A stretch of DNA of 34,026 nucleotides, from assembly GCA_012515985.1 (NCBI GenBank), contig JAAYXJ010000151.1, positions 1-34,026 on the forward strand, in the 5' to 3' direction. Both the position numbers and the translations under genes were made by a program. How positions within the stretch are numbered: the stretch's first letter is position 1; each line of letters begins with the position of its first letter. The notes under the pieces are model-generated. The model was given only the letters and a program-made list of their open reading frames with translations, made no database searches and was not told the origin of the DNA. Positions 1 to 7,694 of this stretch are shown in pieces. Origin of the DNA: Gammaproteobacteria bacterium (GTDB lineage: Bacteria > Pseudomonadota > Gammaproteobacteria > Xanthomonadales > Xanthomonadaceae).

Positions 1-2
1 AC

Positions 3-1358
3 CTGAGCGCCGAGCAGGTGCGCGAGTACCGCGGCAGCCTCACCGGACCCGGCCGCGAATCGCCCTGGCGCAACCGTTCGGTCGAAGAAAACCTGGACCT
101 GTTCCGGCGCATGCGCGCGGGCGAATTCCCGGACGGGGCGCGCACGCTGCGGGCCAAGATCGACATGGCCAGCGGCAACATGAACATGCGCGACCCGGCG
201 CTGTACCGGATCAAGCACATGCCGCACCAGAACACCGGCGACGAGTGGGTGATCTATCCCATGTACGACATCGCCCACGCCCTGGGCGACGCGGTGGAGG
301 GCATCACCCACTCGCTGTGCACACTGGAGTTCGAGGATCACCGCCCGCTGTACGACTGGTGCGTGGACAAGGTGGACCTGGCCGGCAACCCGGAGCTGCT
401 GGAGCCGCTCAGGGAGAAGGGCCTGCCAATCGAGGCGGCCAAGCCGCGCCAGATCGAATTCTCGCGGCTCAACATCACCTACACGGTGATGAGCAAGCGC
501 AAGCTGACCCAGCTGGTCGAGGACGGGCTGGTGGACGGCTGGGACGATCCGCGCATGTACACCCTGCAGGGCCTGCACCGGCGCGGCTACACGCCTTCGG
601 CGCTGCGCCTGTTCGTGGACCGCATCGGCGTGAGCAAGCAGAACTCGGTGATCGATTTCTCGGTGCTCGAGGGCGCCCTGCGCGATGACCTGGATGCGCG
701 CGCGCCCCGGCGGATGGCGGTGATCGAGCCGCTGAAGCTGGTGTTGACGAACTTGCCCGAAGGCCACGAGGAAACCCTGGAATTCCCCAACCACCCCAAG
801 GACGACTCCTTTGGCACCCGCCAGGTCCCGTTCTCGCGCGATGTGTGGATCGAGCGCGGCGACTTCGCCGAGGTGCCGCCCAAGGGCTGGCGCCGGCTGG
901 TCCCGGGAGGCGAGGTGCGCCTGCGCGGCGCCGGAATCATCCGCTGCGAAGAAGTCATCAAGGATGCCGCGGGCGAGGTGGTCGAGCTGCGCGGCACCAT
1001 CGACCCTGGATCCCGTCCGGGCATGGACGGGGCCAACCGCAAGGTCAAGGGCACCATCCACTGGGTCGACGCCGCCCGGGGGGTGGCCGCGGAAATCCGC
1101 CTCTATGACCGCCTGTTCTCGGTGCCCGACCCGGACGACAACGCCGACGGCAAGACCTATCGCGACCACATCAACCCCGACTCGCGCAAAAGCATGCGCG
1201 GATGGGTGGAGCCGGCCGCGGCCGAAGCTGCCCCCGAAACCAGCTTCCAGTTCGAACGCCAGGGTTATTTCGTGGCCGACCGCCACGACCACCGGCCTGA
1301 GGCCCCGGTTTTCAACCGCAGCGTTACGCTGCGCGATACCTGGGCCGCCAAGGCCTGA
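3..1358 (+). CDS. glnS: Glutaminyl-tRNA synthetase, 5' truncated by window edge
   Basis: Class I aminoacyl-tRNA synthetase that charges tRNA-Gln in the cytoplasm. The frame is open from base 3, so the ATP-binding HIGH region and the N terminus lie outside the window; about 451 codons are visible. What remains covers the end of the Rossmann fold, with ITHSLCTLEFEDHRPLYDW followed by the KMSKS-type loop VMSKRKL, then WDDPRMYTLQGL, and the C-terminal anticodon-binding beta-barrels ending in FNRSVTLRDTWA. These blocks match GlnRS rather than GluRS. Compared with E. coli there are about 14 extra residues before PRQIEFSRLN, which I remember as typical of Xanthomonas GlnRS. The stop lies 18 bp before the next gene on the same strand. 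Confidence 0.97.
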   Translation: MSAEQVREYRGSLTGPGRESPWRNRSVEENLDLFRRMRAGEFPDGARTLRAKIDMASGNMNMRDPALYRIKHMPHQNTGDEWVIYPMYDIAHALGDAVEGITHSLCTLEFEDHRPLYDWCVDKVDLAGNPELLEPLREKGLPIEAAKPRQIEFSRLNITYTVMSKRKLTQLVEDGLVDGWDDPRMYTLQGLHRRGYTPSALRLFVDRIGVSKQNSVIDFSVLEGALRDDLDARAPRRMAVIEPLKLVLTNLPEGHEETLEFPNHPKDDSFGTRQVPFSRDVWIERGDFAEVPPKGWRRLVPGGEVRLRGAGIIRCEEVIKDAAGEVVELRGTIDPGSRPGMDGANRKVKGTIHWVDAARGVAAEIRLYDRLFSVPDPDDNADGKTYRDHINPDSRKSMRGWVEPAAAEAAPETSFQFERQGYFVADRHDHRPEAPVFNRSVTLRDTWAAKA

Positions 1359-1376
1359 CCGCAAAGGGAGCGCACC

Positions 1377-1748
1377 GTGAACGGGAGATTGCTGTCGCTG
1401 TTCGCCACCATCCTGCTGGGGCTGGCCCTGGGGGCCTGTGCCGCACCGCCGGCCGACACCGCCGCTGCCCCCTCCGACCCCGCGCCCGCGCCAGTCGCCG
1501 GCGACCCCCTGCAGCTGGACTACAGCTGCAAGGTCGACGCTGACTGCGTGGTCAAGAACGTCGGCAACTGTTGCGGCTACTTCCCCGCCTGCGTGAACAA
1601 GGACACGCAGCCGGATCCTGAAGCCGTCCAGGCCCGCTGCGCCGAATCCGGCATGGCTTCGGTGTGTGGCTTCCGCGAGATCCAGGCCTGCGCCTGCGTG
1701 CAGAACCGCTGCGAGGCGGTCGGCCAGTCGACGGCGCCGCTGCAATGA
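1377..1748 (+). CDS. Small cysteine-rich lipoprotein, function unknown
   Basis: 123 residues from a GTG start preceded by a strong AAAGGGAG at 1363-1370, six bases away. A hydrophobic signal segment (about residues 5-20) ends in a lipobox LGAC with the lipidated cysteine at residue 21. An Ala/Pro-rich linker follows, then a compact domain with ten cysteines (patterns DADC, NCCG, CACVQNRC), which suggests several disulfides in the periplasm or on the outer membrane. The residue after the lipid Cys is Ala, not Asp, so an outer-membrane location is expected. The stop overlaps the start of the deaminase gene (ATGA), so the two are probably translationally coupled. I do not recognise a named family. 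Confidence 0.85.
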   Translation: MNGRLLSLFATILLGLALGACAAPPADTAAAPSDPAPAPVAGDPLQLDYSCKVDADCVVKNVGNCCGYFPACVNKDTQPDPEAVQARCAESGMASVCGFREIQACACVQNRCEAVGQSTAPLQ

Positions 1749-2329
1749 CGGGCGCGCTTCCCGCACAGGTCGAACTGACGCTGCCGCAGTGGATCCCGGA
1801 CGCGGTGGCGGGCGCCGGGGTGGTCACCGGGGACCAGGCCAAGGTGGCGTTGGCGATCGAGCTCTCCCGCCGCAACGTCGAGGCAGGCACAGGCGGCCCG
1901 TTCGGCGCGGTGGTGTTCGGCCCGGATGACCGCGTGGTCGCGGCCGCGGTCAACCGGGTCGTGCCAACCACCTGCTCACTGGCCCATGCCGAATCCCTGG
2001 CTTACATGCTGGCGCAACAGCGGCTCGGGCGGACACGCCTGAACCGGGATGAGAACGACCAGCCTATTGGGCCCTATGTGCTCGCCACTTCCTCCCAACC
2101 CTGTTGCCAATGCTATGGCGCCACCGTCTGGGCGGGCATCGACCGCCTGCTGATCGGCGCCCGCGCCGAGGACGTCGAGGCCCTCACCGAATTCGACGAA
2201 GGCCCGCTGCCCGCGGATTGGATCGGCGAGCTGGAGAAGCGGGGGATCGCCGTGGTCCGCGACCTGCTGCGCGACGACGCCCGGGCCGTGCTTCGCGCCT
2301 ACGGCGAGTCTGGCGGCGACCGCTACTGA
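1745..2329 (+). CDS. Cytidine-deaminase-fold nucleoside/guanine deaminase-like protein
   Basis: 194-residue zinc-dependent deaminase of the CDA superfamily (COG0590 type). The zinc and proton-shuttle motif HAE occurs in LAHAESLAYM, and the PCxxC motif in SSQPCCQCYGATVW; the upstream block GGPFGAVVFGPDD is the substrate-pocket strand seen in GuaD and TadA relatives. The spacing and the long C-terminal tail fit free-base or nucleoside deaminases better than tRNA adenosine deaminase TadA. The exact substrate (guanine, cytosine or other) cannot be read from sequence. The ATG at 1745 overlaps the lipoprotein stop and was chosen over an upstream in-frame start inside that gene. It sits 16 bp before rlmM on the same strand. 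Confidence 0.85.
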   Translation: MTGALPAQVELTLPQWIPDAVAGAGVVTGDQAKVALAIELSRRNVEAGTGGPFGAVVFGPDDRVVAAAVNRVVPTTCSLAHAESLAYMLAQQRLGRTRLNRDENDQPIGPYVLATSSQPCCQCYGATVWAGIDRLLIGARAEDVEALTEFDEGPLPADWIGELEKRGIAVVRDLLRDDARAVLRAYGESGGDRY

Positions 2330-2345
2330 GGCGCACGGCGCCTGC

Positions 2346-3392
2346 ATGCAAGCTGCCCTGCTCTGCTACTGCCGTGCCGGCTTCGAGCCGGAGCTGGCGG
2401 CCGAACTCACCGACCGCGCCGCCGGCGCCGGGCTGGCCGGATACGCGCGCACCCGCCGCGGTGATGGTTACCTCCTGTTCCACTGTGAGGATGCGCAAGC
2501 GCTGTCGCAGGCAGTCCCGTGGCGCGCGATGGTGTTCGCGCGCCAGAAGCTGGCGCTGGTGGCCGAGCTGCCGGGCCTGGATCCGCGGGACCGGATCACG
2601 CCCATGCTTGAAGCCCTGGCCGGCAAGGGGCGATGGGGTGAATTGTGGGTGGAACATCCCGACTCGGACGCGGGAAAGCCGCTGTCGGCGCTGGCCCGGA
2701 GCTTTGGCAACGCGCTGCGCCCGGCACTGCGCAGGCGTGGCTTCCTGAGCGAAAAGCCCGACCCGCGGCTGCCGCGGCTGCACGTGTGCCTGCTTGCTGG
2801 CGACCACCTGCTCCTGGCCCGCGCTGATCCCGGCGACAGCGCCCCCTGGCCCCTTGGCATCCCCCGCCTGCGCCTGCATGCCGACGCCCCTTCGCGCTCG
2901 GCACTGAAGCTGGAAGAAGCCCTGCTTACCCTGCTCACCGCGCGCGAGCGCGAGGCCCTCCTGCGCCCGGGGATGCGCGCGGCGGACCTGGGCGCCGCGC
3001 CGGGCGGCTGGACCTGGGTGCTGACGCGGCACCACATCCATGTCACTGCCATCGACAATGGTCCGATGAAGCCCGCGCTGCTGGATTCCGGCCTGGTGAC
3101 GCACCGCCGCGAGGACGGATTCCGGTGGGTCCCGGAGCGAACCCTCGACTGGATGGTCTGCGACATGGTCGACCAGCCCCGGCGCGTGGCTGCGCGCATG
3201 GGCGAATGGTTCGCCAATGAGTGGTGCCGCCACGCGATCTTCAACCTCAAGCTGCCGATGAAGAAGCGCTGGCAGGAAACCCGGGACTGCCTGGCGCTGT
3301 TCACCGGAACCGCCGGCCGCCCGCTGGATGTGCGCGCCCGCCAGCTGTACCACGACCGCGAAGAGATCACGGTGTTTGCAACCGGTACCTGA
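2346..3392 (+). CDS. rlmM: 23S rRNA 2'-O-ribose methyltransferase RlmM (C2498)
   Basis: 348 residues, close to the 366 of E. coli RlmM. The N-terminal half (LCYCRAGFEPELAAEL) is the THUMP-like RNA-binding part. The C-terminal half is a SAM-dependent Rossmann methyltransferase with motif I ADLGAAPGGWTWVL, the conserved AIDNGPM strand, WMVCDMVDQP holding the catalytic Asp, and FNLKLPMKKRW with the catalytic Lys; it ends in the family-typical ARQLYHDREEITVF. Known role: methylates C2498 of 23S rRNA before 50S assembly. It follows the deaminase gene by 16 bp and may be cotranscribed with it. Confidence 0.96.
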   Translation: MQAALLCYCRAGFEPELAAELTDRAAGAGLAGYARTRRGDGYLLFHCEDAQALSQAVPWRAMVFARQKLALVAELPGLDPRDRITPMLEALAGKGRWGELWVEHPDSDAGKPLSALARSFGNALRPALRRRGFLSEKPDPRLPRLHVCLLAGDHLLLARADPGDSAPWPLGIPRLRLHADAPSRSALKLEEALLTLLTAREREALLRPGMRAADLGAAPGGWTWVLTRHHIHVTAIDNGPMKPALLDSGLVTHRREDGFRWVPERTLDWMVCDMVDQPRRVAARMGEWFANEWCRHAIFNLKLPMKKRWQETRDCLALFTGTAGRPLDVRARQLYHDREEITVFATGT

Positions 3393-3526
3393 ACCACGGG
3401 TCCGGGCCACGCTGAACCGGCCCACAAGGCGAACATATTTCAAGCGGTTTTCATTCCCCGCGCGCTAGCGTTCGGGCCGCGGTGTCGCCTGTCCGGCGCC
3501 GCCGCTCGCCCCTACGGAGCATCGCC

Positions 3527-4075
3527 ATGAACATCCGCAAATCGGTTGCCCCCGCCGCACTGGCCCTCGCACTGGCGCCGTTCGCCGCGCTTGCGCAGGC
3601 CACCTGCGAACCGCCCATCGATCCGGCCACCCCGGTGGACACCTCCGCGCCCGAAGTTGCCGACGACCCGCACGATCCCGTGGACCCCAATACACCGGTG
3701 GATCCGCGCGATGTCCGCGACCCGGTTGACCCGGCGCACCCATGGTCACCGCCCGAGCAGGGCCAGGACCCGACCGCCGAGGTTCCGCCCGCGCCCGTTC
3801 CGACCGGCGACCCCGCGATCGACACCGACGCCGTCACCGGTGACGTCGTCCGCCGCGGCGCGGAGGGCGAGCACGTCACCATCCGCAGCCATGAACCCGA
3901 TTCGGTCACTGGCGAATACCGGATCGACTTCGATGCGCTGGACGTGGACGCGGACGGCTTCATCAGCCGCGAAGAGGCGCGCGTGAACGACGAGCTGACT
4001 GCCGAGTTCCATGTCGCCGACGACGACGGCGACGGCCGGCTGAGCCGCGGGGAACTCTCCGGCTGGATGCGCTGA
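3527..4075 (+). CDS. Exported EF-hand protein with Pro/Asp-rich spacer
   Basis: 182 residues from the ATG at 3527, which has a nearby GGAG; an in-frame GTG at 3482 would add 15 Arg-rich residues before the signal peptide and is less likely. A Sec signal peptide ends at about ALAQA (residue 25). Residues of roughly 30-75 form a Pro/Asp-rich spacer with repeated PVDP units. The C terminus carries two canonical 12-residue EF-hand loops, DVDADGFISREE and DDDGDGRLSRGE, with Asp at positions 1, 3 and 5 and Glu at 12. It should therefore bind Ca2+ in the periplasm or outside the cell. No enzymatic domain is visible. It is convergent with the ubiquinone hydroxylase gene 23 bp away. Confidence 0.88.
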   Translation: MNIRKSVAPAALALALAPFAALAQATCEPPIDPATPVDTSAPEVADDPHDPVDPNTPVDPRDVRDPVDPAHPWSPPEQGQDPTAEVPPAPVPTGDPAIDTDAVTGDVVRRGAEGEHVTIRSHEPDSVTGEYRIDFDALDVDADGFISREEARVNDELTAEFHVADDDGDGRLSRGELSGWMR

Positions 4076-4098
4076 CACGAGGCGGCGCGCCGCCGCGC

Positions 4099-5265
4099 TC
4101 ACAGGCCGGCCGCGCGCCTCCAGAGCAGGTGTGCCATCGGGGGTATCCGGGCCGCCGCGCCGAACAGGTGCCCGCGCAACAGCGTGGGGAGCACGGCGTC
4201 GTTGGAGAACACCCGGTCGATCGCATCGAAGCCCAGCGCCGCGACGGTGTTCTCGCTGCGCCTGGCGCGGGCCCAGCGCTGCAGGCGGTGAGGTGAATCC
4301 CACCCGCGTCCGGCGGACACCAGTTCCACCAGGCCGGCAACATCGCGCAGCCCGAGGTTAACGCCCTGGCCGGCCAGGGGATGCACCACGTGCGCGGCGT
4401 CGCCCAGCAGCAGGAGCCTGCCGGCCATCGCGGCGTCTGCGAGCTGCAGCCGGAGCGGGAATGCCGCCCGCTGCGATATCAGTCGGACTTCCCCCAGGCG
4501 TCCGCCAAAGGCGCGGGCCAGCTCTTCCCCGAAAGCGGCCTCATCAAGCGCCAGCACGCGCCGGGCCTGGTCCTCGGGCTGCGACCAGACGATCGAGCAG
4601 CTGCCGTCGGTGCAAGGCAGGAAGGCCAGCGGCCCCCCGGGCAGGAACCGCTGCCAGGCGGTATCCCCGTGCGGCTCTTCAGTCCGCACGTATCCGACCA
4701 CGCCGCGCTGGCCGTAGTCGCGCCCGCAGGTGCCGACGCCGGAGGCCCGGCGCAGCGCGGAATCCGCGCCGTCGGCGGCCACCGCGAGGCGGGCGGAAAT
4801 GCGGCTCCCGCCTTCCAGCTCCAGGCGCACGCCATCCGCGTCCTGGGCCAGCGCGGCCACCTTCTCGGGGCGACGGACCTCGACCCCGGCCGCCGGCAGG
4901 GCCGCCGACAGCCGCTCCACCAGCAAACCGTTCTCGACGATCCAGCCAAGCTCGCGGCGACCGAAGGCATCGGCTTTGAAGTCGAGTTCGTCGCCGCCCG
5001 CCGCATCCCACACCCGCATCCGCCGGTAGGGATGGGCACGCGCCCCGCGGATTGATTCCCAAACGCCGAGCGAGTCCAGCAGCGCCACGTTGTCGCCCGC
5101 GAGCGCGAAGACCCGCAGGTCCGGCACCTCGCTGCTCCACGGCCGCGGCACCGCCGCCTCCACCAGCTCCACCTCCAGGCCCTGTCGGGCGAGGGCCAGC
5201 GCGCAGGCGGCGCCCACCACGCCACCGCCAACCACCACCACGTCCACCTGCATGCGCCGGCTCAT
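4099..5265 (-). CDS. UbiF/UbiI (VisC)-family FAD-dependent ubiquinone hydroxylase
   Basis: 388-residue flavin monooxygenase of the UbiH/UbiF/UbiI family, which hydroxylates the polyprenylated ring in aerobic ubiquinone synthesis. Visible motifs: the N-terminal FAD dinucleotide fold VVVGGGVVGAACALALA, the DG motif VAADGADS, and the GD motif LLLLGDAAHVVHPLAGQG. The ATG at 5265 overlaps the ubiH stop (ATGA); an in-frame GTG at 5283 is possible but would extend into ubiH. The tandem arrangement with ubiH is usual in gammaproteobacteria. The GDAAH rather than GNAAQ motif separates it from UbiH. Which ring carbon it hydroxylates (C5 as UbiI or C6 as UbiF) cannot be settled here, so I give no symbol. 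Confidence 0.9.
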   Translation of the reverse strand: MSRRMQVDVVVVGGGVVGAACALALARQGLEVELVEAAVPRPWSSEVPDLRVFALAGDNVALLDSLGVWESIRGARAHPYRRMRVWDAAGGDELDFKADAFGRRELGWIVENGLLVERLSAALPAAGVEVRRPEKVAALAQDADGVRLELEGGSRISARLAVAADGADSALRRASGVGTCGRDYGQRGVVGYVRTEEPHGDTAWQRFLPGGPLAFLPCTDGSCSIVWSQPEDQARRVLALDEAAFGEELARAFGGRLGEVRLISQRAAFPLRLQLADAAMAGRLLLLGDAAHVVHPLAGQGVNLGLRDVAGLVELVSAGRGWDSPHRLQRWARARRSENTVAALGFDAIDRVFSNDAVLPTLLRGHLFGAAARIPPMAHLLWRRAAGL

Positions 5266-6497
5266 GCGCCTGCCCCGCGGCACAGCGCCGGCACGTCGTC
5301 GCCGCGATAACCCATCGCTCCTCCCGCCACGCGCGCCTGCAACGCCGGCAGCCGGTCCACCGCCAGCAGGCCAAGCGATCGCAGCGGGCGCAGCAGCGGC
5401 GCATCGTTGGCGGTCAGCCGGGCCAGGCCGTCGGAAAACTCCAGCGTGCGGGCACGGTCCTCTCGCCTGCGGGAGACATAGCCGTGCAGCACCGCTTCGC
5501 CGCCGGGATCTGAACGGTTGGCCGCCACCAGCTCGGCCAGCGTCAGGGCATCACGCAGGCCCAGGTTGAACCCCTGCGCGCCCACCGGATGCATGCTCTG
5601 CGCCGCGTTGCCCACCAGCACCGCGCGCGGGGCCGTGGTGGCGCGCGCGACGACCCGGACCATCGGGTAGGCGCTGCGCGGCCCGGCGGCGCTGAAGCGC
5701 CCGGCGCGCCAGCCGAAGGCCGACTGGATGCGCGCCAGGAACGCCGCGTCATCCCATTCCAGCGCCGCCCCGGCCTCCTCGCGAACAACCCCGTGCACGA
5801 CGCCATAGTGGCGGTCCCCGCGCGGCAGCAGCGCGGTGGGTCCGTGCGCGGTGAAGCGCTCCCAGGCGGTTCCGTCCGGCGGCCGCGAGGCGCGCACCCG
5901 CGCGACCAGCAGCGTCTGCCTGTAATCATGCTCGTCCACGCTGATGCCCAGCGCCTGACGGACCGCGCTGGCGCTGCCGTCCGCCCCGACCAGCAGCCGC
6001 GCGCGCAGCGTGCGCTCGCCGCCCTCGGCGGCGATGTGCACCGCGCGCACGCCGCCTTCGTCGCTGCTGCCAAGGAATCGCGCCGGGCGGTAGCGCACCA
6101 GGCCCTGGACGCGTGCCAGGCGGGCCTCCAGCGCGCGGCCGAAGTCGCTGGCCACCACCACCTGTCCGAACGCCTCGCGCCCGTAGTCCGCCGCGTCCAT
6201 CAGCACCCGGCCGAAATCGCCGGCGCGACTGACGTGGATGCGCCGGATCAAGCCCGGTGGCTCCTGCAGCTCTTGCAGCACCCCGAGCGCGGTCAATGCG
6301 TTGACCGTGGCATCGGCGAAGCTGAGGTTGCGCTCGTCGAACACCGGCGGCAGCACTCCAGCCGGGGCCGCCTCGACCTGGCCGACATCCAGGCCCAGGC
6401 CATCCAGGGCGATCGCCAGGCTGGCACCCACCAGGCCGCCGCCGACGATGAGAACGTCGTGGCAGGGAGGGTTGGAGTCCGCGAGCGTCTGCGCCAT
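5262..6497 (-). CDS. ubiH: 2-octaprenyl-6-methoxyphenol hydroxylase UbiH
   Basis: 411-residue FAD monooxygenase of ubiquinone biosynthesis (C1 hydroxylation). The FAD fold VLIVGGGLVGASLAIAL lies at about residues 15-31, the DG motif is LLVGADGSASAVRQ, and the third flavin motif is VLVGNAAQSMHPVGAQGF. The GNAAQ variant is diagnostic of UbiH against the paralog next to it. Its stop overlaps the start of that paralog, so the two are coupled. It is divergent from the DUF6580-like gene, with only 45 bp between the two starts to hold both promoters. Confidence 0.94.
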   Translation of the reverse strand: MAQTLADSNPPCHDVLIVGGGLVGASLAIALDGLGLDVGQVEAAPAGVLPPVFDERNLSFADATVNALTALGVLQELQEPPGLIRRIHVSRAGDFGRVLMDAADYGREAFGQVVVASDFGRALEARLARVQGLVRYRPARFLGSSDEGGVRAVHIAAEGGERTLRARLLVGADGSASAVRQALGISVDEHDYRQTLLVARVRASRPPDGTAWERFTAHGPTALLPRGDRHYGVVHGVVREEAGAALEWDDAAFLARIQSAFGWRAGRFSAAGPRSAYPMVRVVARATTAPRAVLVGNAAQSMHPVGAQGFNLGLRDALTLAELVAANRSDPGGEAVLHGYVSRRREDRARTLEFSDGLARLTANDAPLLRPLRSLGLLAVDRLPALQARVAGGAMGYRGDDVPALCRGAGA

Positions 6498-6542
6498 TGC
6501 GCTATGCTATCCGCTTCCGCCTCATTGCTCCTTCGCGAAACG

Positions 6543-7127
6543 ATGAACAGCCCTGAAAACGCCCCCCGCATCGCCCTTGGCCCGCTCGTCCTGGTGGCGC
6601 TGGTCGTCGTTGCCGCGCTGACCCGGCTGCTGCCCCAGCCGCCCAATTTCTCCCCGGCGATCGCAATCGCACTGTTCGCCGGAGCGTATTTTGCCAACCG
6701 CCGCTGGGCCCTGCTGGTGCCGCTGGCGGCCATGTTCGTGTCCGACCTTGCGCTGGCCGCTGCGCACGGCGGGGCCTACCTGCAGCACCTGGGCAGCCCG
6801 GTCGCCCTGTCGGTGTACGCGTGCATCGCGCTGTCGGCGGTGATGGGCTTCGGCCTGCGCGGCCGCGTCACCGGCGCGCGCGTGCTGGGCGGTTCGCTCG
6901 CCGGTTCCGTGCTGTTCTTCGTGGTCACCAACTTCATGGTCTGGCTGGGCACCACCCCGGCTTCCGCGAACCTGGCCTGCAAGGCCGGCCTGGCGCCCTG
7001 CTACGCCGCGGCGATCCCGTTCTTCCATTGGACCCTGCTGGGCACCCTGTTCTGGTCGGCGCTGCTGTTCGGCGGCTTCGCGCTGCTGCGCCGCAACCTG
7101 CCCGCCCTGCGCGCCCAGACCGCCTGA
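6543..7127 (+). CDS. DUF6580-like six-helix membrane protein, possible transporter component
   Basis: 194 residues with six predicted membrane helices (about 13-30, 37-51, 56-72, 86-104, 114-135, 158-182). The blocks PNFSPAIAIALFAGAYF, MFVSDLALA and CYAAAIPFFHWTLLGTLFW match, from memory, the DUF6580 family of putative transport proteins. Size and helix number resemble an ECF-transporter substrate-binding (S) subunit, but no ECF ATPase or T subunit lies nearby. It ends 12 bp before a PduO-type cobalamin adenosyltransferase gene, so a corrinoid-related role is a reasonable guess and no more. The ATG at 6543 was chosen because the helix-rich region begins just after it; an in-frame ATG at 6504 would add 13 residues. 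Confidence 0.8.
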   Translation: MNSPENAPRIALGPLVLVALVVVAALTRLLPQPPNFSPAIAIALFAGAYFANRRWALLVPLAAMFVSDLALAAAHGGAYLQHLGSPVALSVYACIALSAVMGFGLRGRVTGARVLGGSLAGSVLFFVVTNFMVWLGTTPASANLACKAGLAPCYAAAIPFFHWTLLGTLFWSALLFGGFALLRRNLPALRAQTA

Positions 7128-7139
7128 CGGGCCCCGCCG

Positions 7140-7694
7140 GTGGGCAATCGGCTTTCGAAGATCTACACCCGCACCGGCGACGACGGCTCGACCGGGCTGG
7201 GTGACGGCACCCGGGTGGGCAAGGACTCGGCCCGGGTGGAAGCCTACGGCACGGTGGACGAAGCCAACTCCACCATCGGCATGATCCAGGCCTGCGACCT
7301 CCCGGATCCGGTCCGCGAGGTGCTCACGCAGGTCCAGCACCATCTGTTCGACCTCGGCGGCGAACTGTGCATCCCCGGCCATGAGGCCATCCAGGACGCC
7401 CACGTCGAGGGACTGGAAGCGCATCTGGACCGCTTCAACGAACAGCTCCCGCCGCTGAAGGAATTCATCCTGCCAGGAGGTGGCGAGGCGGCGTCGCGCT
7501 GCCACGTGGCGCGCACGGTGGTGCGCCGGGCGGAGCGCGCCGCCGTGGCGCTGGCGCGACACGAACCGGTGCGGCCGCAGCCGGTGCGCTACCTCAACCG
7601 CCTGTCGGACCTGCTGTTCGTGCTGGCACGCGTGCTGGCGCGCGCCGATGGGCAGGGTGAGGTGCTCTGGGACCACGAACGGCGCCGGCCGTGA
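7140..7694 (+). CDS. PduO-type cob(I)alamin adenosyltransferase
   Basis: 184 residues. Transfers the adenosyl group of ATP to cob(I)alamin to make coenzyme B12. Family signatures are all present: the N-terminal ATP loop RTGDDGSTGLGDGTRVGKD, the AYGTVDEANSTIG helix, RTVVRRAERA and YLNRLSDLLFVLAR. This is the PduO/MMAB fold, not the CobA/BtuR or EutT type. The GTG start at 7140 is 12 bp after the membrane protein, and its stop overlaps the GTG of the HDAC-like gene, which points to a three-gene operon. No cobalamin riboswitch is visible upstream within the window. Confidence 0.93.
   Translation: MGNRLSKIYTRTGDDGSTGLGDGTRVGKDSARVEAYGTVDEANSTIGMIQACDLPDPVREVLTQVQHHLFDLGGELCIPGHEAIQDAHVEGLEAHLDRFNEQLPPLKEFILPGGGEAASRCHVARTVVRRAERAAVALARHEPVRPQPVRYLNRLSDLLFVLARVLARADGQGEVLWDHERRRP

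Noticed and set aside
5589..6542. Long N-terminal extension of the DUF6580-like gene
   Set aside because: The extension runs antisense through ubiH, is Arg/His/Gln-rich, and precedes a normal start at the beginning of the membrane domain.
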